This document shows, one piece after another, positions 1-7,721 of a stretch of DNA of 44,570 bases. The notes under the pieces are model-generated. The model was not told the origin of the DNA. It made no database searches and saw only the letters and a list, made by a program, of their open reading frames with translations. The stretch's first letter is position 1. Each line of letters begins with the position of its first letter. Source of the DNA: Chitinophaga pinensis (GTDB lineage Bacteria > Bacteroidota > Bacteroidia > NS11-12g > UBA9320); the NCBI GenBank assembly GCA_945897885.1, contig CAMDGU010000021.1, positions 1 to 44,570 on the forward strand. The letters run 5' to 3'. Both the position numbers and the translations under genes were made by a program.

Positions 1-1091
1 TCAATAAACAAATCCTCATCATTGCGGCCCCTTGGAATAGAGGGGGTGCAAAAAAAGTAATAAGCATCTTTGGGCAATAAATCCCATATTGCATGGGTTT
101 CTTTTTCTTTTACCACACCAAAAACCATATACAAATTGGTGTACTTTACTTTTTTCAATTCGGCCATAGCAACTTCAAGTCCGGCTTTATTATGGCCTGT
201 ATCGCAAACTATAAATGGAGAATTACATTGTATTTCCCATCGGCCTCTTAATCCGGTTAAACCTTTAATGTTATTTAAAGCACGAGCCACGGTAAAATTT
301 GATAAGTTAAACCCTTCAGATTTTAAAACTTCCACGGCTTGAAGCACAGTAATCATATTTTTTTGCTGATAAGCACCAGCCAAATCTGTTGTTATTTCGG
401 TATTGAAATAATTTGGATTGGTATCGGCAAAGTAAATTTCTGAATTGGTTTCTTTGGCTTTGGTTATAAAAACTTCTTTGGTTTCGGAGTCGGTTTCACC
501 AATTACTACCCGAATATTAGGCTTAATAATTCCTGCTTTTTCTGAGGCAATTTTTTGTAATGTATCGCCTAGCATGTCGGTATGGTCGAAACTAATATTG
601 GTGATAACCGATAAAATTGGAGTTATAATATTGGTGCTATCAAGGCGGCCACCCAAGCCGGTTTCAATAATAGCTATATCTACCTTTTCATTGGCAAAGT
701 ATTCAAAGGCCATCCCTACGGTAGCTTCAAAAAAGGAAGGTTTAATTTCTTCAATAATGCAACCATGCTGTTCCACAAATTTTATTACATTTTCTTTCGG
801 AATCATTTCACCGTTTATCCGAATCCTCTCTCTAAAATCTATTAAATGTGGAGATGTGTAAAGTCCTGTTTTATATCCATGTTGCTGAAATATAGCAGCC
901 AATGCATGGGAAGTAGATCCTTTTCCGTTGGTGCCGGCTACGTGAATGGTTTTAAATTTGAGTTCTGGATTTCCCAAAGCATTGCACAAAGCAATGGTAT
1001 TGGTTAAATTATTTTTATAAGCCGCTGCCCCAATCCTATGAAACATTGGAAGCTTGGCATACAAGTATTCTAATACTGAATCGTAATTCAA
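1..1091 (-). CDS. folC: Bifunctional dihydrofolate/folylpolyglutamate synthase, C-terminus cut by window edge
   Basis: Mur-ligase-type enzyme that adds glutamate to dihydropteroate and to reduced folates in the cytoplasm. About 363 codons are visible; the C-terminal end lies beyond base 1. The translated frame shows the ATP loop HVAGTNGKGSTSHALAA, then TSPHLIDFRERI and the GLGGRLDSTN block, all FolC hallmarks. I read the start as TTG at 1091: an in-frame TAA lies two codons upstream (1095-1097) and the N-terminus (L/M)NYDSVLEYLYAKLPMFHRIG fits the family. There is no Shine-Dalgarno sequence. It lies 72 bases downstream of the tonB-like gene on the same strand, a pairing often seen in Bacteroidota. 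Family call is firm; start is inferred. Confidence 0.93.
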   Translation of the reverse strand, partial: MNYDSVLEYLYAKLPMFHRIGAAAYKNNLTNTIALCNALGNPELKFKTIHVAGTNGKGSTSHALAAIFQQHGYKTGLYTSPHLIDFRERIRINGEMIPKENVIKFVEQHGCIIEEIKPSFFEATVGMAFEYFANEKVDIAIIETGLGGRLDSTNIITPILSVITNISFDHTDMLGDTLQKIASEKAGIIKPNIRVVIGETDSETKEVFITKAKETNSEIYFADTNPNYFNTEITTDLAGAYQQKNMITVLQAVEVLKSEGFNLSNFTVARALNNIKGLTGLRGRWEIQCNSPFIVCDTGHNKAGLEVAMAELKKVKYTNLYMVFGVVKEKETHAIWDLLPKDAYYFFCTPSIPRGRNDEDLFI

Positions 1092-1098
1092 AGATTAA

Positions 1099-1118
1099 TT
1101 TGAAAATTTGAAAATTTG
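1099..1118. repeat. Short tandem AT repeat between tonB-like gene and folC
   Basis: The unit TTTGAAAA occurs twice followed by TTTG, a period of 8 bases, just upstream of the folC start. Similar low-complexity spacers are familiar in Bacteroidota intergenic DNA. No function can be assigned from sequence. Confidence 0.6.
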
Positions 1119-1163
1119 GAGATCAGGAAATGGTATTACCATTCTACAAAAATAACATCGACC

Positions 1164-2054
1164 TTAATTAGCTTTGAAGGTAAACGTAACGTAACCGCAT
1201 GGGTCATAAACCTCAGTACCGGTAGGAACGTATGAATTACTTCGCACGGCTTCCAAGGCTAAATTTATAAAGTAGGGGTCAGTCATGGTGCCTTTTAAGG
1301 TTTTTTCAACAGTCTTTATTTTACCATCTTTTTCAACGCACAACTTTATAACTACTGACCCTGAACCAGCTTTCTTGGCATCAATGGTAAATGGATTCTT
1401 TGTTCTAAAACCTCGTAATCCGAAATTAACATTTTTTCCTTTACCGCTTCCGGGGCCGTCACCTGGTCCATCTCCGGTACCGTTTCCATCTCCATTACCA
1501 TTTCCACTTCCGGGTTTTCCACCGCCGTCACCTTTGCTGGTGCCATCACCATTATTTCCATTGAAGCTGCCATCATCTTCACCTTGGTTACCAGGAGTTA
1601 TTCCATCGCCTTTGTTTCCACCTTTTTTTGAAAATAAGCCTTTTGAATCAGGCATTTTCTTAGGGATCGTGTTTGGAACGGTTTTCTTAAATACCGGCGC
1701 GGTTATTTTTGGTGCTGTTGGTTTGGTTTCAGGAGTTTTACTTATTACCTCGGGAGCTACCGAATTATCATCGGTCAATGTCTCATCTTCCAAAGGAGTT
1801 TCTTGAGTGGTAACAACCTCCTCGGCAGAAAATCCAGCTTCTGTATCAGGCCCACCCAAGTCAGGCTCTCCTAATGAAACTTCAATTCCACCAAGAGCTT
1901 CACCAGTACCATTATCACCATCACCACCTCCACCGCCACTGGCAAAACTCATCAGAAAAACACACAATAGCATCAATCCATGAAATAATATGGTTCCAAT
2001 TAATCCTTTTTGATTTTCTGTGTCCATTTTGTTAAAGTATTTTTTCTGATGCAA
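1164..2054 (-). CDS. TonB-family energy transducer with glycine-rich linker
   Basis: Inner-membrane-anchored periplasmic protein that would carry proton-motive energy to outer-membrane receptors. Of 296 residues, about 18-40 form one membrane segment (LIGTILFHGLMLLCVFLMSF). A long linker follows, first Pro/Thr/Lys rich (about 80-140) and then dominated by Gly-Asn-Asp repeats (about 140-205). The C-terminal 85 residues (SGSVVIKLCVEKDGKIKTVE onward) resemble the TonB C-terminal fold and carry two cysteines (in KLCVEK and DPCGYV). Start could be 2054 or an internal ATG at 2027 (MDTENQKG), which looks more like family N-termini. It begins 11 bases after the SPOR gene. No exbB or exbD is in view. 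The glycine-rich rather than proline-rich linker is unusual. Confidence 0.78.
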   Translation of the reverse strand: MHQKKYFNKMDTENQKGLIGTILFHGLMLLCVFLMSFASGGGGGDGDNGTGEALGGIEVSLGEPDLGGPDTEAGFSAEEVVTTQETPLEDETLTDDNSVAPEVISKTPETKPTAPKITAPVFKKTVPNTIPKKMPDSKGLFSKKGGNKGDGITPGNQGEDDGSFNGNNGDGTSKGDGGGKPGSGNGNGDGNGTGDGPGDGPGSGKGKNVNFGLRGFRTKNPFTIDAKKAGSGSVVIKLCVEKDGKIKTVEKTLKGTMTDPYFINLALEAVRSNSYVPTGTEVYDPCGYVTFTFKAN

Positions 2055-2065
2055 ATAGTTTAAGC

Positions 2066-3124
2066 TTATTCGCCTATTACTATTTGTTTTTCAATTTTAA
2101 TATTCATGTAACCGTTTTGCTTTAGCATAACGCTAAAAGCATCAGCTGTAGTATGTTTGTAAAAGGATTCAACCAAAATTCCAAATCCTTCAGTGGTTTT
2201 ATCTGCCAGTTTTACGTTTGAATAATCTACACTCAATTTTTTAAGAATTTTTTGAGCCTGAGCTTCGGTGTCGTAATAGCCAACTACAACGTTATAAGTT
2301 TCTTGTCTTGACGAGTTTCTGCTCTCAGACAGTGTTGTTAACTTTGTTTTAAGTTCATCTAATTTTTTGTGTTCAGCATCATAATCAAGGGTCGACAATA
2401 TTATCATTTTAACTTTTACATGCTTTTCACTCTTGGCGTCAATGAAAATAATAGAAGCTTGTTGCTCATTTTTTTGTTTGTAGCCTGCTATCAGTCTTTT
2501 TGAATTGTTAAGTAAAAAATTAATAGTAAACACAGTAACTGCTGCAATCAATGCAATAGAAGCCGCTTTTAAAAATAATGGATTTTTAAAGTAAGTAGGT
2601 TTTAATGTTATTTCAGTTAATTCATGTTCAACACTGATTTCAGACTTAGTTATTTCTAAGGCAGGTTTTTCGCTAATAACTGAAATTACCGGCTGCAGTT
2701 GAAGTTGCTTTACTTTTATTGGTTGAAGACCAAAACTAGATTCTAAAAAATTATGACCCAGATAAGGAATGAAAATTATTTTGTTTTCAGTGTTCAGATA
2801 AAAGGTTCCAATATTTTTGAAATCAAAACTCTTATTCGAAAAAATAGTTTTTTTAAGAAATACAGCAAAATCTGAAACATTTTTAAACGATTCTGTATAA
2901 CTAATCCCCTTTTTTTGCGCCCAGTGGTTTACTAGTAAACCATCATTTTCAACCAATATTTGGTTAAAAGCTACTTTTTTGCAAGGAGGACTAATCAAAT
3001 TGCGGCTTTCTTCAAAACCGGTTTCTTTGTAATTGGTTATAAACCCACCAAAATCAGGTATTATAACGCAATTATGCTTATAAAGTAATTCAGCTACACT
3101 ATCTATCAAACTCATATTTACCAT
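2066..3124 (-). CDS. HU-CCDC81 / SPOR domain envelope protein
   Basis: 352-residue protein with the layout seen in Bacteroidota proteins that combine two N-terminal HU-CCDC81-like domains (about 1-140; CVIIPDFGGFITNY and FKNIGTFYLNTENKIIFIPY), one membrane segment (about 184-206) and a C-terminal SPOR domain (about 275-350; ETYNVVVGYYDTEAQAQKIL). SPOR domains bind denuded glycan strands of peptidoglycan, so the protein probably links a cytoplasmic HU-like module to the cell wall across the inner membrane; the cytoplasmic role is unknown. The start may be 3124 or the ATG three codons on (MSLIDS). It sits in a minus-strand run between the barrel gene and the tonB-like gene. Confidence 0.82.
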   Translation of the reverse strand: MVNMSLIDSVAELLYKHNCVIIPDFGGFITNYKETGFEESRNLISPPCKKVAFNQILVENDGLLVNHWAQKKGISYTESFKNVSDFAVFLKKTIFSNKSFDFKNIGTFYLNTENKIIFIPYLGHNFLESSFGLQPIKVKQLQLQPVISVISEKPALEITKSEISVEHELTEITLKPTYFKNPLFLKAASIALIAAVTVFTINFLLNNSKRLIAGYKQKNEQQASIIFIDAKSEKHVKVKMIILSTLDYDAEHKKLDELKTKLTTLSESRNSSRQETYNVVVGYYDTEAQAQKILKKLSVDYSNVKLADKTTEGFGILVESFYKHTTADAFSVMLKQNGYMNIKIEKQIVIGE

Positions 3125-3226
3125 ATTTTAAACAGTGCAAGTTAATTATAAACATGTGAAAGTGCTTAAATAATTTGTTTTTGATGCTTTAAAAAACTGA
3201 TTATAAGTGCAAAGAATTTTAAAATG

Positions 3227-4849
3227 TCAGAAGATAAATGTAACTCCGGCTATCACATTAAAACCGTAGGTAGGGTAATTAAACCAACGCTGATAGGTTT
3301 GATTGGTTAAATTATTTAAATCAATAAAGGCTGAAAAATCTTTGCTTATTCTGTAATCGGCACCAATATTAATATCGGCTATTACCGGAAGTTTTTCACT
3401 CTCTGCACCCATAATATATCTGGCATAACGGGTTCCAATTACATAAACTTTGGAGTGCAAATTCAGCTTACCACCAATATTTCCTGAAATTTTTGTGTTC
3501 CATTCAAAATCAGGACGCTGGTAGGCATGTGCCGATGTGGTGCTGTATGAAAAGTAGGTAAAGTTTGTTCCTAATTTGAATTTTTCAAAGCGGTTGTAAT
3601 TTAATCCTGCCTGAACTTTAAATAAGCCTACATTTTCATATAAAATTACAAATTTGCGCAAGGCTTGTGTATCGCTCCAGTATATTGGGAGGTTATTAAT
3701 GGATTGTTGTGAAAGTTCAAGCATGTAGTCAAAACTGCTTCCTAGTTTGCCTTTTATTCCTCCAAAAATATTGTAGGGAGTGTACATGTTTTTCAATACC
3801 TGATTTTGGGCTAAAAATGCATTTTCGTTATACAAAGTTCGGGTTGACCCTTTTGTAAGTCCACCGCCAATTCCGGCATAAGCCTTCATTTTTTCAGGAA
3901 CCACATAGTAATCCAATTTAAATTCAGGGTATAAATAAAAATTATCGTCTAATGAATCAAGAAAAATGGAAGCAAAGGCACCCATGGTTAAATCCACATC
4001 TTTGTACTTCATTTTATAAACAGGATTTATATCAATGTAGTTTCGGTTGTATTTAACTGAATCGGGTCCTGATGCAAAACCTTCAAATGCGGTATTTACA
4101 AAAAGTTCGCCATTGCCAACTTTTCCTCCTGTTTTATTACCAATTCGATATCCAATCTCATTTTGCTGAATGAGGGAAAATCTGTAAAAGTCACCATCAA
4201 AACTGGTTTTTAATTTTTTTGAAGTTTTTAAATTATCGTAGTGAAGATTAGCCGTAATATTATTGATAGCCTGCTTTACCGAATCTTTTTCAAACGTGTC
4301 ACGTTCATGGTTGTAGCCATAATAATTATACCCAAATCTGGAATATCCAATCTGACCACTCAAGGTATTTCCTCTCATAAATTTTGCCCCATGAACGGCA
4401 ATATTATTATCCATAAACGCTTTGTAAGCAGGCTTTCCCCTTGATGATAAATGATGGGCGGTTACTCCATAAGCATAATTATTGCTTTTGCCATTGTGTA
4501 GTTCAATATGAAGCAGGGGAGTGGTGTAGTTACCAAATCCTGCTTTTATATAATTGCCATTTATAATGGGATTGCTCTGCGTTCTATATTCTTGTGCGGC
4601 AATGGAAGTAAAGGCCGGTTGAACTTTATAGCGTAAATCAGGAAACGAATACGTAAAATTTAAAGCTTTTATTTCAGGCTCCTTCATTTCAGGCTGCGAT
4701 TCCACCCTTTTAGCATCGCTTAGTACCGGGCGGTATTTGGTGTAAATATCCACCTTGTCCAAATCCTTTACAGAGTCACGCTGTGCTAAAACGGTAAAAG
4801 GCACAGAAAACAAACAAATGATAAGTAATCTAAAAAAATGGGCTGTCAT
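3227..4849 (-). CDS. TonB-dependent-receptor-like outer-membrane beta-barrel protein
   Basis: 540 residues with a signal peptide (about 1-22, ending FTVLAQ) and then many alternating aromatic/polar strands typical of an outer-membrane barrel. The last residues (YGFNVIAGVTFIF) end in phenylalanine, as barrel proteins usually do. No carboxypeptidase-like domain and no clear plug domain are visible, so it is shorter than normal TonB-dependent receptors and may be a plug-less relative. A 102-base gap separates it from the HU/SPOR gene downstream; together with the tonB-like gene they form an envelope group. The ligand is unknown. Confidence 0.72.
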   Translation of the reverse strand: MTAHFFRLLIICLFSVPFTVLAQRDSVKDLDKVDIYTKYRPVLSDAKRVESQPEMKEPEIKALNFTYSFPDLRYKVQPAFTSIAAQEYRTQSNPIINGNYIKAGFGNYTTPLLHIELHNGKSNNYAYGVTAHHLSSRGKPAYKAFMDNNIAVHGAKFMRGNTLSGQIGYSRFGYNYYGYNHERDTFEKDSVKQAINNITANLHYDNLKTSKKLKTSFDGDFYRFSLIQQNEIGYRIGNKTGGKVGNGELFVNTAFEGFASGPDSVKYNRNYIDINPVYKMKYKDVDLTMGAFASIFLDSLDDNFYLYPEFKLDYYVVPEKMKAYAGIGGGLTKGSTRTLYNENAFLAQNQVLKNMYTPYNIFGGIKGKLGSSFDYMLELSQQSINNLPIYWSDTQALRKFVILYENVGLFKVQAGLNYNRFEKFKLGTNFTYFSYSTTSAHAYQRPDFEWNTKISGNIGGKLNLHSKVYVIGTRYARYIMGAESEKLPVIADINIGADYRISKDFSAFIDLNNLTNQTYQRWFNYPTYGFNVIAGVTFIF

Positions 4850-4863
4850 CGAATATCAAACGA

Positions 4864-4871
4864 CAAATTTA
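4864..4871 (-). promoter_or_regulatory. Probable -7 element for the barrel gene
   Basis: On the minus strand the sequence reads TAAATTTG, matching TAnnTTTG, with its end 14 bases before the ATG at 4849. No good TTTG is seen at -33, so support is partial. Confidence 0.4.
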
Positions 4872-4956
4872 TTTTTTTAGCGTGATAAGGCATGGATTCA
4901 TATATCCACAGCCAAATAGAGTGTACAGTTTAGGGGAAAAAATTAAGAGGTGGTTA

Positions 4957-6630
4957 TTAAAACAATCCTGAAATTTTTCCATCATCATCCACATCAATGG
5001 CTTCAGCCGAAGGTATTTGAGGTAAACCAGGCATACGCATCATTTCCCCACACACAGGAATTATAAATCCTGCACCGGTTGCAAATTCAAACTCACGAAC
5101 GGTAAGGTTAAATCCTGTAGGTCGTCCAATTCTTTTTGGATTATCGGTCAATGAGTATTGTGTTTTAGCCATACAAATAGGCAATTTGTCAAAGCCCATT
5201 TTGTATATTTTTTTAAGATCTGTTAATGCCTTTGGAGTATACTCAACCCCATCCGCTCCATAAATTTTTTGGGCAATGGCATTTAATTTATTTTCTACCG
5301 TATCATTCCAGTCGTAGGTTCCTGTAAATGTGTTAGTGTTTGATGCAATGGTGTCCACCACCTTTTGAGCAATTTCTTTCATGCCTTCTCCACCATGTTC
5401 AAATCCTGCTCCAATGGCTATCGATACGCCTTTACCTTCAACTAATTTAATTAAGGTTTCAACTTCTGCAGGTGAATCAGCATAAAATCTATTAATAACC
5501 ACCACAGGAGGAATTCCAAAGGATTTAATATTTTCGATATGTTTTTCAAGATTACAGAACCCATTTTTCAAAGCTTCTACATTTTCAAGCTTCAATTCCT
5601 TCACATCCACACCACCATGATATTTCAAAGCACGAACGGTAGCCACAATCATTACACATTTAGGAACTACACCGGCATAACCGCATTTTATATTTAAAAA
5701 CTTTTCAGCACCCAGGTCGGCACCAAATCCCGCTTCAGTAACCACATAGTCAGCAAGGCTCATTCCCATTTTGGTAGCCAAAATAGTGTTGGTTCCCTGC
5801 GCTATATTGGCAAATGGCCCACCATGTAAAATAGCCGGGTTGCCTTCAAGTGTTTGAACCAAGTTTGGTTTAATGGCATCTTTTAATAATGCAGCCATTG
5901 CTCCATGAGCGTTAAGTTGACGAGCAAAAACCGGTTGTCCATCAAAGGTATTTCCTATATATATATTACCACACTTGTTTTTTAAATCTTTCAAATCTTT
6001 TGACATGCATAGTATTGCCATCACTTCAGAAGCCGCTGTAATATTAAAACCCGATTCACGGGGCATTCCACCATTTTTACCACCAAGAGCAATAACCATT
6101 TGTCTTAGGGAACGGTCGTTCATATCCATTACCCTTTTCCAAACCACCGTTCGTGGGTCTATATTTAGGTTATTCTCCTTTTTGTTCTGAATATTATTGT
6201 CAATCAAAGCAGCCAGAAGGTTGTTTGCTTTTTCAACTGCCGAAAAATCCCCGGTAAAATGCAGGTTAATATCCTCCATTGGAATTACCTGACTATATCC
6301 TCCGCCTGCAGCTCCTCCTTTTACACCAAACACAGGTCCTAAAGAAGGCTCACGTAAAACTGCTACGGCTTTTTTACCTATTTTATTTAAACCTTCGGTG
6401 AGTCCAATACTCATTGTCGTCTTACCTTCTCCTGCCGGAGTTGGATTGATAGCAGTAACTAGTATCAGATTGCTGTTGGTCAAATTTTCATGGTTTATTA
6501 AATCAAGTGGAAGTTTGCATTTATACTTTCCATAATATTCAAGATCGTCGGCATCAATGTTTAATTTTTCTGCAATTAATTTAATGTGCTTGGGTTGGGT
6601 TGATTGGGCAATTTCGATATCTGATAACAT
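4957..6630 (-). CDS. fhs: Formate-tetrahydrofolate ligase
   Basis: Cytoplasmic enzyme making 10-formyltetrahydrofolate from formate, tetrahydrofolate and ATP; it feeds purine synthesis and formyl-Met-tRNA. 557 residues is the normal family length. Residues 63-72 (PTPAGEGKTT) form the ATP-binding loop, followed by REPSLGPVFGVKGGAAGGGY and the HFTGD block (LHFTGDFSAV), both diagnostic. The C-terminal FATGAGFIIPVCGEMMRMPG is also intact. It has its own probable promoter and a 34-base leader. Confidence 0.97.
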   Translation of the reverse strand: MLSDIEIAQSTQPKHIKLIAEKLNIDADDLEYYGKYKCKLPLDLINHENLTNSNLILVTAINPTPAGEGKTTMSIGLTEGLNKIGKKAVAVLREPSLGPVFGVKGGAAGGGYSQVIPMEDINLHFTGDFSAVEKANNLLAALIDNNIQNKKENNLNIDPRTVVWKRVMDMNDRSLRQMVIALGGKNGGMPRESGFNITAASEVMAILCMSKDLKDLKNKCGNIYIGNTFDGQPVFARQLNAHGAMAALLKDAIKPNLVQTLEGNPAILHGGPFANIAQGTNTILATKMGMSLADYVVTEAGFGADLGAEKFLNIKCGYAGVVPKCVMIVATVRALKYHGGVDVKELKLENVEALKNGFCNLEKHIENIKSFGIPPVVVINRFYADSPAEVETLIKLVEGKGVSIAIGAGFEHGGEGMKEIAQKVVDTIASNTNTFTGTYDWNDTVENKLNAIAQKIYGADGVEYTPKALTDLKKIYKMGFDKLPICMAKTQYSLTDNPKRIGRPTGFNLTVREFEFATGAGFIIPVCGEMMRMPGLPQIPSAEAIDVDDDGKISGLF

Positions 6631-6664
6631 AATTTGTAGTTTTTTTAAGTTCTATTGTTGTCGG

Positions 6665-6702
6665 CAAACTTAGTAAAAAATATATATCATAAACTTACTA
6701 AG
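6665..6702 (-). promoter_or_regulatory. fhs promoter with overlapping inverted repeat
   Basis: The minus strand reads TAAGTTTG at 6672-6665, a match to the Bacteroidota -7 element. An inverted repeat with 8-base arms (CTTAGTAA at 6669-6676 and TTACTAAG at 6695-6702, 18-base spacer) overlaps the -7 element and reaches toward -33. It could be an operator for fhs; no regulator is identified. Confidence 0.45.
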
Positions 6703-6801
6703 AAATAAAATAGAATGGTGTCTGAAATTCAGGCTGTTGCCTTTATTTAATAGCTTTTTCAAAAAACAATATTCTTTTTTTGAAAAATTTATCAAAACGG
6801 G

Positions 6802-6832
6802 TTTGGATTTTATTTGAAAAATCATACTTTTG
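6802..6832 (+). promoter_or_regulatory. Main promoter of the ribosomal-protein block
   Basis: TTTG at 6802-6805, a 19-base spacer, then TACTTTTG at 6825-6832. This matches the Bacteroidota consensus TTTG-N17-21-TAnnTTTG exactly in elements and spacing. It leaves a leader of roughly 27 bases before rpsL. The adjacent leader shows no obvious hairpin that would suggest protein-mediated feedback. Confidence 0.8.
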
Positions 6833-6864
6833 CAGTCCTTTAAAAAATTGTACACAAAAAGCAA

Positions 6865-7245
6865 ATGCCGACCATTCAACAATTAGTCCGTAAAGGCCGT
6901 GTAGCTCCCAAGTTCAAGAGCAAATCACCTGCCCTTGATTCATGCCCGCAAAGAAGAGGTGTATGTACTAGGGTTTATACGACTACTCCAAAGAAACCAA
7001 ACTCCGCTATGCGTAAGGTAGCCAGGGTTAGATTAACAAATAGTAAAGAAGTTAACGCCTACATACCGGGTGAAGGACATAATTTACAAGAACACTCTAT
7101 TGTACTTGTGCGTGGAGGTAGGGTGAAAGATTTACCTGGTGTTCGTTATCACATCGTTCGTGGTGCTTTAGATACAGCAGGTGTTGAAGGAAGAAAACAA
7201 CGCAGATCTAAATACGGTGCTAAGAGACCAAAAGTTAAAAAATAA
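6865..7245 (+). CDS. rpsL: 30S ribosomal protein S12
   Basis: Decoding-centre protein of the small subunit, 126 residues. The highly conserved [20 protein letters not shown] segment and [13 protein letters not shown] loop are present. Lys43 and Lys88, the positions where changes give streptomycin resistance in other bacteria, are the wild-type lysines. First gene after the main promoter; its stop overlaps the rpsG start by one base (TAATG), implying coupled translation. Confidence 0.98.
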   Translation: MPTIQQLVRKGRVAPKFKSKSPALDSCPQRRGVCTRVYTTTPKKPNSAMRKVARVRLTNSKEVNAYIPGEGHNLQEHSIVLVRGGRVKDLPGVRYHIVRGALDTAGVEGRKQRRSKYGAKRPKVKK

Positions 7246-7715
7246 TGAGAAAGTCAAGAGCAAAAAAACGAATTCAAACCCCAGATCCACGCTTTAACGA
7301 TGTGTTGATTTCAAGGTTTATCAATTGTATGATGGAGGATGGTAAAAAAAGCCAAGCTCGTAAAATATTTTATGATGCAATCGATATAGTTGGAGGTAAG
7401 TCACCAGAGGAAGAAGGTGTTGAGGTTTTTAGAAGAGCTTTAAACAATATAATGCCAACTGTAGAAGTAAAAGCTCGTCGTGTGGGTGGCTCTACATTTC
7501 AGATTCCAACGGAAGTGAAACCGGAAAGAAGAGTAGCTTTAGGAACAAAATGGATGCTTACTTACTGCCGAAAGAGAAACGAAAAATCAATGGCCGAAAA
7601 ATTAGCCGGAGAAATAATGGCTGCTGCTAAGGGTGAAGGTTCATCTGTAAAGAAAAAAGAAGATACACACAAAATGGCTGATGCCAATAAAGCATTTTCA
7701 CATTTCAGGGTATAA
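7245..7715 (+). CDS. rpsG: 30S ribosomal protein S7
   Basis: Assembly-initiating protein of the 30S head that binds the 3' domain of 16S rRNA. 156 residues, usual length; begins [17 protein letters not shown] and contains GGSTFQIPTEVKPERRVALG, the conserved RNA-binding loop. It overlaps rpsL by one base and precedes fusA by six. Confidence 0.98.
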   Translation: MRKSRAKKRIQTPDPRFNDVLISRFINCMMEDGKKSQARKIFYDAIDIVGGKSPEEEGVEVFRRALNNIMPTVEVKARRVGGSTFQIPTEVKPERRVALGTKWMLTYCRKRNEKSMAEKLAGEIMAAAKGEGSSVKKKEDTHKMADANKAFSHFRV

Positions 7716-7721
7716 TATATA

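Noticed and set aside
1285-1806. Open frame of 173 codons opposite the TonB-like gene, rich in Pro/Leu/Ser
   Set aside because: It is the mirror of the Gly-rich linker on the other strand; composition explains it and there is no promoter or family match.
6631-6664. Tetrahydrofolate riboswitch in the fhs leader
   Set aside because: The 34-base AT-rich leader is too short and has no suitable helices.
6833-6864. Autoregulatory leader of the ribosomal block (S7/S12 binding)
   Set aside because: The leader is only about 27 bases, AT-rich, without a stable hairpin.
6670-6882. Minus-strand frame of 70 codons in the fhs-rpsL gap
   Set aside because: It covers the rpsL promoter and the rpsL start, is low complexity (Phe/Lys/Leu) and resembles nothing.
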